A DNA stretch of 64,000 bases from Lampris incognitus (Eukaryota; Chordata; Actinopteri; Lampriformes; Lampridae), in the NCBI RefSeq assembly GCF_029633865.1, contig NC_079211.1, positions 78,685,859-78,749,858 of the forward strand. Direction: 5' to 3'. How positions within the stretch are numbered: position 1 is the first letter of the stretch; each line of letters opens with the position of its first letter. Shown here piece after piece: positions 41,009 through 51,379 of this stretch. The notes below the pieces were generated by a model. The model searched no databases. It was not told the origin of the DNA and worked only from the letters and a program-made list of their open reading frames with translations. Both the position numbers and the translations under genes were made by a program.

Positions 41009-44000
41009 TTGAAGTTTGGTGCGGAAAAGTTTCTAGGAGCGGGAGAGCGGTTAGTGTTCCTAAGCAACGTTCAGTATATGTTAGCATTAGCTGCTAGCGT
41101 GAGACTGCCGTGTGACATGGATGGGCTTAAACCACCGCAAACGTTATGTCTGGACTCAAGCAACCTTTCGAGGACATGGAAGACCTGGAGGGACGAGTTT
41201 GCTCTGTATGTGGATTTAGCCATGGCTGACGCCGATGACAAACAGAAGGTGAAACTGTTCAGCTATCTTGTCGGGGAGAGCGGCAGGGAACTTATGGACA
41301 CGTTACTGGGCGACACACCGAAGGATGCATGGACGTTAGATGACGTTATCGAGAAGTTTGATGATCACTGCGACCCCAGCGTTAACGAGACTGTGGAACG
41401 TTATCGTTTTTTTACAAAAAACCAGGGCACCAGTGAAAATATAGACCATTATGTCATGGAACTGAGAGTGTTGGCAAGAACATGCAACTTTGGGACAGTG
41501 AGAGACTCGCTCATTCGGGATCGGATTGTGTGTGGAGGTAACAACACAATCGTAAGAGAAAGACTGCTCCGAGAGAAAAACTTGACACTGGACACATGTT
41601 TGCATCTGTGCAGAGCCGCTGAGCTCTCAAAGGACAATGTGAAAACCATCTCGGGATCGATGGTGGAAGAGGTACATGCAGTGCAAGGAGCACAGTATCG
41701 GAAACAGACGAGCAACACTGTGGAGTGCAGATATTGTGGAAAAACGCATGAGAAAAGTAAACAAAAGTGCCCAGCGTTTGGGAAGAAGTGCACAAAGTGT
41801 GGAAGAGAGAACCACTTTGCAGCAAAATGCAGAGTAAAACCGGAACTAAGGAAAAAGAAATATGTGAGTAAAATAACAACTGAATCTGAGAGTTATGAAT
41901 ATGAAGATATTATCACCTGTGTAAAAGAAACTGAGAAAATGAAGAAAACTCAGCTTCTCTATGCTGGCATGCTTCTAGGCAAGGACATGATCAAATTCCA
42001 AATAGACTGTGGTGCCAGTTGCAATATCATCCCAATTAACCTGCTGAATCCAGAGGCCAAATTAGAACACACGAAGAGTGTACTAGTAATGTACAATAAA
42101 ACCAAATTAAAACCACTGGGAAAATGTAAAGTGAAAATAAGAAACCCGAGAAACAACAAGCTATATCGCTTAGAGTTCCAGGTGGTGAATGCAGCTGGTA
42201 CAGTGCCTCTGCTGGATAGGAGAGCCAGTGAGGCCATGAAATTGATAAAAGTGCAATATGAAAACATCATGACAATAGACAGTATTGTCACAACAGAAAC
42301 AACAACAGGACAGTGGATAATGGGACAAATTAAAGATGAGTATGCTGATGTGTTCATTGGCGATGGCTGCCTCGAGGGAAAATACAAAATAGAGGTGGAC
42401 AGCACAGTGAAACCAGTACAGCTGCCAAAGAGGCGGGTCCCAGTCGCCATGATGAAACCACTGAAGGACGAGCTACAGGACCTACAGCAAAGAGGGATCA
42501 TAACACCTGTGGAATGCAGTACAGATTGGATCAGTGCAATGGTGGTGGTACAGAAACCAAGTGGGAAACCAAGAGTGTGTATCGATCCCAAGCCTTTGAA
42601 CAAAGCTCTAAAGCACAGTCACTTCCCACTGCCAACCATTGAGGACATTTTACCGGACTTGTCAAAAGCAAAAGTGTTCACAGTGTGTGATGTCAAGAGT
42701 GGATTCTGGCATGTGCAGCTGGAGGAGGAGTCCAGCTATTTAACAACATTTGCCACTCCATTCGGACGTTACAGGTGGCTGAGGATGCCAATGGGGATAA
42801 GTCCGGCCCCAGAAATCTTTCAGAGAAAGCTCACACAAGCGCTGGACGGTGTACCGGGCTTGTACATTATAGCTGACGATGTACTGATCACAGGCCAAGG
42901 GGAAACACAGGAGGAAGCTGAGCGTGACCATGATGGAAAACTGAGACTGTTTCTTGAAAGATGCAGACAAAAGAACATCAAGCTGAACAAAGACAAATTC
43001 AAGCTGAGACAAAAGGAGACCACATACATTGGACACCGCCTGACGGCTGATGGACTTAGGGCGGATCCAGAGAAAGTGCTTGCCGTTGAGAAGATGCCGG
43101 CACTGACTGATGTGAAAGGAGTGCAAAGGCTGCTAGGTATGGTAAATTATCTAGCCAAGTTTTGTCCCCACCTCTCAGACCAGTGCATATTGTTGAGAGA
43201 TTTGACACACAAAAACAGGGAGTGGAACTGGACAGCACAGCATGAGGAGGCTTTCCTCAAATTGAAAGAGACTATAGCAAAGGTCCCAGTACTGAAATAT
43301 TACAACCCAGATGAGGAACTCACAGTGCAGTGTGACGCTTCAGACACAGGTTTAGGCGCAGCGCTCATGCAGATGGGTAAGCCAATAGCATTTGCAAGCA
43401 GAGCACTCACTCAAACAGAGCGTGGGTATGCACAAATAGAAAAGGAGTTCTTAGCAATGGTTTTTAGCATGGAAAGATTTCACCAGTACACATACGGCCG
43501 AAAAGTGACGGTGCAAAGTGATCACAAGCCGTTGGAAACAATAGTGAGAAAACCTCTACTAAGTGCACCCAAAAGGCTGCAGGGAATGATGCTGCGCATA
43601 CAAAAGTATGATCTAGATGTAGTATATGTGCCAGGTAGAGACATGCTGCTAGCAGACACTCTGAGCAGAGCTTATCTTCCTGAGAGTGCACCGGATGCAG
43701 AACTAGAGACTGTCAACATGGCACAACACTTACCTATCGCAGCAGACAGGCTACATGATATACGATCTGCCACAAAAGAGGATGAAACACTGCAGCTTCT
43801 CATCAAAATGATGCAGCAAGGATGGCCTGACGATAAGTCAAAAACACCAAGGGAAATCAAGCCCTACTTCTCATTCCAAGAGGAGTTAAGCCACCAAGAT
43901 GGAATAGTGTTCAGGAGTGAGCGCGCTGTCATCCCTGATGCATTGAGGAAAGACATCACTTGCCGCCTACACGCATCACATCTGGGTGTGGAAGGATGCC

Positions 44001-45079
44001 TACGGAGGGCTAGGGAGTGTGTCTATTGGCAGGGCATGAACGACCAAATAAAATCATATATAGCAAAGTGTGACATCTGCAGATCAATGGACATTAAACA
44101 ACAAAAAGAAACACTAATGTCACATGATGTGCCAAGCAGGCCGTGGGCAAAGGTGGGCACGGATCTGTTCATGTTTGAAAACAAAGACTACCTCATAATT
44201 GTTGATTTTTTCTCAAATTTTTGGGAAATAGATTACCTGGCAGATACCAAGTCAACCACAGTGATACGGAAGCTGAAAGCTCATTTTGCCCGCCAAGGTA
44301 TCCCAGATATTGTAATCTCGGACAATGGCCCACAGTATTCGTCACAAGAATTCCAGAAGTTCAGTCGACTGTGGGGATTTCAACATAAAACCTCATCACC
44401 AGGTTACCCGCAAAGCAACGGCAAAGCTGAGTCAGCTGTTAAGACAGCAAAAAGACTCTTGCTCAAAGCCAAGGCTGCTGGACGGGATCCTTATCTTGCC
44501 CTTCTGGACCACCGCAACACACCATCACAGGGTACTGATACCACACCAGCACAGCGGCTGCTCAGTCGCCGTACCAAAACACTACTGCCAACCAAGGCAA
44601 GCCTGTTACAGCCGAAAGTTGTGCAGGCGAAACAGGATTTACAAAATAACCAACAACGGCAGAGGGCATACTACGACAGGTCGGCTAAAGACTTGGACAC
44701 GCTTGCCCCAGGTGAATGTGTGAGAGTTCAGCCTCTCGCACCCCACACTGGCTGGAGAGTGGGCAAGGTGCTGAGGCCGGTCGATAGGAGATCCTATGAG
44801 GTCCAGCTGCACACGGGTGGTGTCATCAGGAGAAATCGCAGACACCTCAGGCATGCACCAGGGGCAATCTTCACTGACACTATGGACATGGAGATCAGCA
44901 GCCCAAGTCAGCCAGAGAGTGTTGAACCCGGACATTCAGAGAGTGTTCCTTCTCGCAGTGTCTTAGCAGGAAACAAAACCAAGGACACTGGTGACAGGGC
45001 CAACCCTGTTACCACCAGATCAGGCCGCTCTGTTGTGCAGCCGCAGCGATACAAAGACTTTGTGACCTCACATAGATGA
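41009..45079 (+). CDS. Gypsy-3 Gag-Pol polyprotein (up to 1356 aa, intact)
   Basis: Gag and Pol share one open frame. The first ATG is at 41009, but Met37 (41117, MDGLKPPQTLC) is the more gypsy-like start. Domains: Gag to about residue 230; zinc knuckles from about 240 (CRYCGKTH..., then CTKCGRENHFAAKC); a protease with DCGAS near 332 (DTGA/DSGA is usual, so Cys replaces Thr/Ser); RT with the catalytic box IADD at 621-624; RNase H starting QCDASDTG near 773; integrase HHCC near 988-1025 ending CDIC; catalytic D1052, D1105 and E1141 (DD35E). The C-terminus is basic, with repeated RRNRRHLR-like text. It has no internal stop. Same broad lineage as gypsy-1 but clearly diverged from it. Confidence 0.93.
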   Translation: MKFGAEKFLGAGERLVFLSNVQYMLALAASVRLPCDMDGLKPPQTLCLDSSNLSRTWKTWRDEFALYVDLAMADADDKQKVKLFSYLVGESGRELMDTLLGDTPKDAWTLDDVIEKFDDHCDPSVNETVERYRFFTKNQGTSENIDHYVMELRVLARTCNFGTVRDSLIRDRIVCGGNNTIVRERLLREKNLTLDTCLHLCRAAELSKDNVKTISGSMVEEVHAVQGAQYRKQTSNTVECRYCGKTHEKSKQKCPAFGKKCTKCGRENHFAAKCRVKPELRKKKYVSKITTESESYEYEDIITCVKETEKMKKTQLLYAGMLLGKDMIKFQIDCGASCNIIPINLLNPEAKLEHTKSVLVMYNKTKLKPLGKCKVKIRNPRNNKLYRLEFQVVNAAGTVPLLDRRASEAMKLIKVQYENIMTIDSIVTTETTTGQWIMGQIKDEYADVFIGDGCLEGKYKIEVDSTVKPVQLPKRRVPVAMMKPLKDELQDLQQRGIITPVECSTDWISAMVVVQKPSGKPRVCIDPKPLNKALKHSHFPLPTIEDILPDLSKAKVFTVCDVKSGFWHVQLEEESSYLTTFATPFGRYRWLRMPMGISPAPEIFQRKLTQALDGVPGLYIIADDVLITGQGETQEEAERDHDGKLRLFLERCRQKNIKLNKDKFKLRQKETTYIGHRLTADGLRADPEKVLAVEKMPALTDVKGVQRLLGMVNYLAKFCPHLSDQCILLRDLTHKNREWNWTAQHEEAFLKLKETIAKVPVLKYYNPDEELTVQCDASDTGLGAALMQMGKPIAFASRALTQTERGYAQIEKEFLAMVFSMERFHQYTYGRKVTVQSDHKPLETIVRKPLLSAPKRLQGMMLRIQKYDLDVVYVPGRDMLLADTLSRAYLPESAPDAELETVNMAQHLPIAADRLHDIRSATKEDETLQLLIKMMQQGWPDDKSKTPREIKPYFSFQEELSHQDGIVFRSERAVIPDALRKDITCRLHASHLGVEGCLRRARECVYWQGMNDQIKSYIAKCDICRSMDIKQQKETLMSHDVPSRPWAKVGTDLFMFENKDYLIIVDFFSNFWEIDYLADTKSTTVIRKLKAHFARQGIPDIVISDNGPQYSSQEFQKFSRLWGFQHKTSSPGYPQSNGKAESAVKTAKRLLLKAKAAGRDPYLALLDHRNTPSQGTDTTPAQRLLSRRTKTLLPTKASLLQPKVVQAKQDLQNNQQRQRAYYDRSAKDLDTLAPGECVRVQPLAPHTGWRVGKVLRPVDRRSYEVQLHTGGVIRRNRRHLRHAPGAIFTDTMDMEISSPSQPESVEPGHSESVPSRSVLAGNKTKDTGDRANPVTTRSGRSVVQPQRYKDFVTSHR

Positions 45080-45206
45080 ATGGATCTGTAGCACTAATGG
45101 ACTTTGGGGGGGCATGAATGAAAAAGAAAAAAAAGTGAATCACAAATGTTGCGCAAATGTATTAAAGGTTCTAAAAAAAAAAAGAAGAAACTGAAAAGAG
45201 AAAGGA

Positions 45207-45407
45207 TGTAACAATAGGAACTATTGTTAGGAACCATTGTTTAGTTCCTTGTTTACACAGGGGTCGTTTAGGTTGTTGCACCTGGAATAACGGACCGAGC
45301 GTGATGCATAACCTTACGTGCCGAAGTTATTATTAAAGTTTATAGCCCCGTGGGGTTGAAACGAGTTGTAACGTCTCATTAGTAGAAGGTAACAACACAC
45401 TTTAACA
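45207..45407 (+). repeat. Gypsy-3 3' LTR
   Basis: 201 bp, preceded by the polypurine tract and followed by GTTGG. Confidence 0.93.
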
Positions 45408-46509
45408 GTTGGAGGGAGCGAAGAGGCTTAACCCCCGGCAGGCGCGCTGGGCTCTCTTTTTCAGCCGGTTCGACTTCATCCTCACCTACCGCCCGGGTTC
45501 CAAGAACGTCAGGGCAGACGCCCTCTCCCGCCTGTTTCCAGAGGGGTCCCCTGACGCACCGGACACCCCTGACACCATCCTTCCCCCAGCCCGGGTGGTG
45601 GGTGCCATCACCTGGGCTATTGAATCGGTGGTGAGAAGAGCTCAGCGCGCCCAGCTCGACCCAGGCAACGGACCCCGGAATCGACTATTTGTGCCGTCCA
45701 CCGTACAGTCCCAGGTGCTGGAGTGAGGGCACTCCAGCCAGTTTGCCTGTCACCCCGGCGTCTACCGGACGGTGGTCCTCATCCGCAGACGCTTCTGGTG
45801 GCCCACTATGGAGGTGGACACAAAGGAGTTCGTGGCCGCCTGCCCCACCTGTGCCCGCAGTAAGGCTACCCATCGCCCGCCGGCGGGTCTCCTGCACCCC
45901 CTCCCTGTCCCCGGTCGACCTTGGTCACACATTGCCTTGGACTTCGTGACTGGCCTCCCCGCGTCCCAAGGTAATGATACTATCTTGATCATTGTTGGCC
46001 GGTTCTCTAAGGCTGTCCATTTTGTCGCCCTTCCCAAGCTCCCCTCTACGGCTGAGATGGTGGACCTCCTCGTCTCCCATGTTATCTGTCTCCATGAGAT
46101 CCCTCAGGACATAGTCTCCGACCGTGATCCCCAGTTCACTTCTAAGGTGTGGCAGGCCTTCTGTAAGGGGACTGGGGCCACGTTTAGTCCCTCCTCTGGA
46201 TACCATCCCCAGACCAATGAGCAGGTGGAGCGGGCCAACCACGCCCTGGAGGCAGCCGTGCGTTGCGTCACCACCAGAAACCCCGCCTCCTGGAGCAAGC
46301 ATCTACCCTGGGAGGAGTATTCCCTGAACACCATGGAGAGTTCCGCTACCGATTTGTCCCCCTTTGAGTGCTCCCTCGGTTACAAATCACCTCTTTCCCT
46401 GTCAGGAGTTGGAGGTGGCGGTCCCGTCCACCAGGGCCCATCTCCGCTGGTGCCGTCACATCTGGAAGACTGCCCGGGCAGCGGCACTGTATTTCATTCA
46501 TCTATTTGA
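45408..46509 (+). pseudogene. Gypsy-5 remnant, 3' part: RNase H end and integrase
   Basis: Continues from 40782: [38 protein letters not shown], then an in-frame TGA at 45724 where Trp is expected (VLE-stop-GHSSQF). The same frame carries on with the integrase zinc domain (CPTCARSK) and catalytic residues in [15 protein letters not shown] and NEQVERANH. It drifts out of frame near 46410 ([19 protein letters not shown] in another frame) and fades at about 46500. Confidence 0.85.
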
Positions 46510-47090
46510 TTCTGATCTTCCATTCATAAGATTATATTGCTGTTGGACATTTGAACATGAATGTCTCTATTATTGAAAGTCGTTGTATGTGTAGTTCTCT
46601 AAAAAGCAAAGACAGAAATCCCTATAATCGAGAATTTACAACTTTAGATCTGAAACTGATTAGTTTATCCATATTTTATATGAATGTCATAGGAGGGGCC
46701 CTTAAATTTATAATTTATTACAATTGATTGTAATTTATAATTATGAATTTATTAGTAATATTGTAGCCATCTTCTGCTACAACAAGGTAGGCTGAATAAA
46801 ACAGTAAATGGTCACTGTAAAGGTAGCATTAAGCAGAACTTTTCCGAATATTCAGATTCATTTTAAACACTTTGTTTTCATTTGGATTTATATCATAATG
46901 AGCTGTCGTGAAATCCTGAATCTCCTGGCTTTGTTGCGAGACTATCTCCTGTCTAGGTGCTGGGACGGTCAAGTCAGTAAGTCAGGTTTATTTGTTTTGC
47001 CTAAAATTGCAAGGTAGTCTTCAATGGCTTTACAATCCGTTCAATATATGACGCCCCCTATCCTTAGACCCTTGACTTGAATGAATAAAA
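46510..47090. other. AT-rich intron sequence
   Basis: No gene, LTR or other element recognised. Confidence 0.35.
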
Positions 47091-47091
47091 A

Positions 47092-47358
47092 CTCCACAAG
47101 ATGATCGCCAGTTTGAATCCCCGTGCTACCTCCGGCTTGGTCGGGCGTCCCTGCAGACACAATTGGTCGAGTCTGCGGGTGGGAAGCCGGATGTAGGTAT
47201 GTGTCCTGGTCACTGCACTAGCGCCTCCTCTGGTCGGTTGGGGCGCCTGTTCAGGGGGGAGGGGGAACTGGGGGGAATAGCGTGATCCTCCCACGTGCTA
47301 CGTCCCCCTGGTGAAACTCCTCACTGTCAGGTGAAAAGTGGCTGGTGACTCCACAAGT
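47092..47358 (+). mobile_element. tRNA-derived SINE, 5'-truncated copy
   Basis: Starts in the box B region ('agtttgaatccccgtgctac') and follows the same body as the minus-strand copy at 48440-48865 ('ggtgggaagccggatgtagg', 'aactcctcactgtcaggtga'). Truncated after 'tggtgactccacaagtta'. Confidence 0.75.
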
Positions 47359-48037
47359 TAAGTATAGGAGCAGTACCTTTCCTAGATGGCGTTTCGTGGC
47401 ATCCTAGACTGGTGCCCATACACCCCAGAAACATGTGACGCGCAAAATACAGCCTCTCCATGATGAATGACCCTTCGTGCGCGGTGAAGAGCCACACCCT
47501 CCTCACAGTAACCCCGTTAACGTTGTCAGGAGACAACAGAGCAGAACAGGGCGGATCTAGAGTAGTGAACCTCCATAATAAATCCTGCTATTCCTATGGG
47601 CAGCAGTAGACCTAGCTGCATTCATCCATAGACTGATGTTATGGACCGGGGGACATCGTGGCTTTGCAGATGATCAATGCATCTTGACAATGGAAAGGCA
47701 CAAAATCTCCAGTTAGCGGAGCGCCAGAGAAGTGCATGTGGAGTAGCGCCCCCATGCTTTAAACAAACATGTGCAACCCAAACCCAATTGTGCAGATGGG
47801 GTGTCCCGACAAATGACCTAGGTGAGGTGAGTTGTACTTACTGATGTCCTTACTTATGTGTTGTTGAAGGTCTTCTACCAGCTTGTTCTGCCATATCTGC
47901 TGGTTGGACACAACACCTTTGCTTCTTCTGCACATGCAACACTACCTGCCTTCTTCTTCATCTAGTCTTCCGGGTTGTTGCGCTGAACTGACAGAACGGT
48001 GAGGTGAATATGAGTGATAGTGAGTGATGGGGTTTAC
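47359..48037. other. Unclassified intron sequence
   Basis: No feature I can support up to the cel exon. Confidence 0.35.
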
Positions 48038-48145
48038 CTTTTTGGTAACGGCCATGGGCTTTGCCTGCAGGGCCCAGGGGGCCAGGGCCACGCCACACTG
48101 GGAGATCACTCTGCAGAACAACCCTTTACTGTAGGGGGAGAGCAT
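48038..48145 (-). CDS. cel: cel exon (after the nucleophile elbow)
   Basis: Acceptor CATCCAG before 48145; donor AAG/GTAAAC after 48038. The 108-bp exon is 36 whole codons: MLSPYSKGLFCRVISQCGVA, then LAPWALQAKPMAVTKK. The SPYSKGL...AISQSGVAL-type pattern is the segment that follows the active-site Ser exon in carboxylesterases. A Cys stands where Ser is usual (SQCGVA). It is flanked by introns of 12.1 and 16.0 kb. Confidence 0.9.
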
Positions 48146-48435
48146 CTGGATGAGGGACACAGATAAAGGTTATGCCACAAAACTGCCAAGGCTGTTACAC
48201 CGTAACATAGCTGAAAAGTAAGGCGTTTGAAAAGTTCAAAATCGTGTTACTATGTGAGGTTCGTTTGGTTGGTCCCATTTAAATCCCTTCTAGATCACAA
48301 AGTCACAGTTACAGTCTACCCAGATCATGTATTCCTGCTACGTTTTTCCAACAGATTGTCACGTTTGATTTGTCAGTCTTGGCATTAATCCCATTATGAA
48401 ATGAAACATCATTATTTAGCATGTTGGGTAAATTC
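48146..48435. other. Intron sequence, nothing recognised
   Basis: No feature I can support. Confidence 0.3.
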
Positions 48436-48439
48436 ATTT

Positions 48440-48868
48440 TTTAATTGTTCCCCCTTTTTCCTCCCCAATTGTACTTGGCCAATTACCCCCCCTCTTCCGA
48501 GCCGTCCCCATCGCTGCTCCGCCCCCTCTGCTGATCCAGGGAGGGCTGCAGACTACCACATGCCTCCTCCCATACTTGTGGAGTCACCAGCCGCTTTTCA
48601 GCTGACAGTGAGGAGTTTCACCAGGGGGACGTTGCGCGTGGGAGGATCACGCTACCCCCCCCCCCCGAACAGGTGCCTCGACCAACCAGAGGAGGCGCTA
48701 GTTCGGCGACCAGGACACATACCCACATCCGGCTTCCCACCCGCAGCCATGGCCAATTGTGTCTGTAGAGACACCCGACCAAGCCGGAGGTAACACGGGG
48801 ATTCGAACCGGCGATCCCCGTGTTGGTAGGCAACGGAATAGACTGCTACGCTACCCGGACGCCCATTT
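48440..48868 (-). mobile_element. tRNA-derived SINE, near full length
   Basis: The minus strand starts 'gggcgtccgggtagcgtagc' (box A region) with box B GGTTCGAATCC about 45 bases on. The body includes 'gggaagccggatgtgggta', a C/G-run and 'tcagctgaaaagcggctgg'. It ends 'attggggaggaaaaaggggg'. Related pieces lie at 47092-47358 and 25330-25604. No protein. Confidence 0.8.
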
Positions 48869-49204
48869 TGGGTAAATGAAACGTTTGCTGTGACATTTTT
48901 GCATGAAAAACTGAAAAATGATGTGGCAGTAGATGTCCTCATGTTCATCTCAGCCAGTAAAAGTCAATAAATATTAAAGTACAGCCCTTTCAGGAGCTTA
49001 ATTATAGCTTTGTGTTTGTGTGCTTGAGATTCATGGTGTGGTTCTGTTTCAGAGAACGATGCAGTGGATTAATTTTAACCTTGACATTGAACATCTCAGT
49101 ATCTGCTCCACATACTATATCTGTACATATATACCACATGTTCTGTGTTCTCCGAGACTGTATACGCATCATTTACTTTATTAGCATTAAATATTAATTA
49201 TTAT
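48869..49204. other. Intron sequence, nothing recognised
   Basis: No feature I can support. Confidence 0.3.
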
Positions 49205-50262
49205 CACAATCAGAATCATGTTTATTGACCATGTAGGTTTGCATACACATGGACTGTGACTCTGGTTTCGTGGCTCTCTCGGTGTACTTAACATAGAATA
49301 ACAACACTACAACACAACAATCTTCACATATATACACAAGGACTGACTTATACAGATGATATAAGAGGTGGCAAGGTGCAGTGGTGCAGAGAATATATCA
49401 GAGATGCTGAAATACATGTTAGCAGCTTACTGACATACATGCCTGAGGTAAATGGACATGACAGAGTGTACCAGTATACATACAATGTACAGTACAGTAT
49501 ATACAACATGTACAGTACAGTATGTACAGCATGGGTGGATTTATTGACAGTGTTAAGTGTTCATTTGAGTGACAGCCCGCGGAAAGAAACTGGTTTTATA
49601 TCTGGTTGTTTGGGGGTACAGTGCTCTCTAGTGCCTACCAGAGGGGAGGAGTTGGAACAGGTTGTGACCAGGGGGTGATGGGTCTGCAGTGATGTTACCT
49701 GCCCGTCTCCTGAGTCTGGAGGTGTATAAGTCCTGAATGGAGGGCAGGTTGGCACCAATGGTTTTCTCTGTAGACCTAACTGTCCATTGTAGTCTGTCCC
49801 TGTCCTGTTTTGTGGTCGATCCAGACCAGACAGTGATGGATGTGCAGAGGACAGACTGGATTATTGCAGTGTAGAACTGAATCAGCAGTTGCTGAGGCAG
49901 GATGAACTTCCTGAGCTGCTGGAGAAAGTACATCCTCTGCTGGGCCTTTTTGATGGTTGTGTCTATGTTGGATGGCCACCTTAGGTCCTGGGAGATTGTA
50001 GAACCCAGACATCTGTAGACACCGTGCTGTTGAGTATGGGGGGGGGCAGTGTTCGGGGACTCCTCCTCAAGTCAAGTCCACTGTCATCACCACTGTTTTG
50101 AGTGTGTTCAGCTCCAGCTTGTTATGGCTGCACCCTTTGGACCAGTTGATCAACCTCCCGTCTTTATGCAGACTCATCACCGTCGCGAATAAGACCATTG
50201 ATGGATGTGTCATCCGCAAGTTTCAGGAGTTTAACAGACAATTCACCTGAGGTGCAGTCATT
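49205..50262 (-). pseudogene. LINE (Rex1-like) 3' half, minus strand
   Basis: The minus strand from 50262: TNDCTSGELSVKLLKLADDT (the palm, with LADD), then after stops the post-palm region YFLQQLRKFILPQQLL and GANLPSIQDLYTSRLRRRAG (49930-49680). A non-coding 3' end finishes at 49205 with 'aatcagaatcatgtttattg' on the plus strand, i.e. an AATAAA-rich tail. The upstream half is displaced to 51106-51320 by an inserted LINE. Deletion and stops make it inactive. Confidence 0.75.
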
Positions 50263-51105
50263 TGTTTAGTGGGAGAAGAAAGCAAAACCAAGGAGCTGAT
50301 TGCGGACTACAGGAAGCGAGGGGGCAGGCTGGACCCCATCACCATCAATGGGACTGCCGTAGAGAGGGTCAAGAGCTTCAAGTTCCTTGGTATTCATAAT
50401 ACCAAGGACCTCACCTGGGATGAACACCCCAGCCATGTGGTGAAAAAGGCTCAGCAACACCTCTTTCACCTCAGACGACTGAAGAAGTTCGGCATGAGGC
50501 CCAGGATTCTACAGGCCTTCTACAGAGGCACAACTGAGAGCATCCTGACTGGATGCATCGCCACCTGGCATGGGAACTGCACTGCCCACAACTGCAAAAC
50601 ACTGCAAAGGGTTGTGCAGACAGCCCAGGACATCAGTGGATGCGAGCTTCCCTCCATGCAGGACATATACAATGGACACTGTGTCAGCAAAGCTCGTGGG
50701 ATTATCAAAGACCCCAGCCACCCCAACTATGGACTGTTCCGGCTGCTACTGTCATGTGAGCGGTACCGCAGCCTCAAAGCGAAGACCAGTAGGCTCCAGA
50801 ACAACTTTTGCCACCAAGCAACTAGGATTTTGAACAAAGAACATTAAAGACACTAAGCCTGGTGCCGGACTGATGGTACTGACCTATGGTCTTCAGCGGA
50901 TAATCAGTTTACACACAAACACACACAACGCACCCTACATACACCACACACTATTAATCATTATTACTGTTTTTTGTTCTGTTTTGTTGTTAATTTATTA
51001 CTATTGTTGCCACAGTGTTGAGGAGCCAACACTCAATAATTTTACTCTCTTGTACTTGTACATTAAGATGTAACAAATGAAGAATCTTGAATCTTGAATC
51101 TCGAA
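50263..51105 (+). pseudogene. LINE 3' fragment inserted in opposite orientation
   Basis: Plus-strand frame from 50269: EESKTKELIADYRKRGGR, SFKFLGIHNTKDLTWDE, LFHLRRLKKFGMRPRILQAF and ELPSMQDIYNGHC, ending at 50845. This is the post-palm part of a LINE of the same general type as its host. It is one open frame of 192 codons, so it is less decayed than the host LINE. The 3' tail ends with (AATCTTG)n near 51100. Confidence 0.75.
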
Positions 51106-51320
51106 GAAGAGTAGAGGGGAGAGCACACATCCCTGGGGGGTGCCAGTGTTGATTGTTCGGGTGCTGGATGTGATATTTCCCAGCCTCACCAGCTGCCTCC
51201 TGTCTGTCAGGAAGTTTTTAATCCACTGGCAGATGGGGGCTGGTACAGTGAGCTGGGTGAGTTTATAGAGTGGAGGATATCTGGGATGTGGTGTTGAACG
51301 CTGAGCTGAAGTCCACAAAC
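51106..51320 (-). pseudogene. LINE (Rex1-like) RT part upstream of the insertion
   Basis: Minus strand: PICQWIKNFLTDRRQLVRLG, then TGTPQGCVLSPLLF. It breaks exactly where the palm should follow and resumes at 50262. Confidence 0.75.
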
Positions 51321-51379
51321 AGGACCCTTGGTGTGTATCCCTGGGGAGTTGAGGTGTTGAAATACATAGTGCATTCCTA

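Larger units (their letters stand above)
40783..45407 (+). mobile_element. Gypsy-3: complete, young LTR retrotransposon nested in gypsy-5
   Basis: This is a 4,625-bp element with 201-bp LTRs (TGTAACAATAG...TTTAACA) that differ at one base by eye ('tctctttag' versus 'tctcattag'). A GTTGG target duplication flanks it at 40778-40782 and 45408-45412. The primer binding site starts at 40984 (TGGTGGCAGCGG). The polypurine tract (GAAAAGAGAAAGGA) ends at 45206. The interior holds one intact Gag-Pol ORF. It interrupts the RNase H codons of gypsy-5; removing it with one GTTGG restores the frame. Confidence 0.95.
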
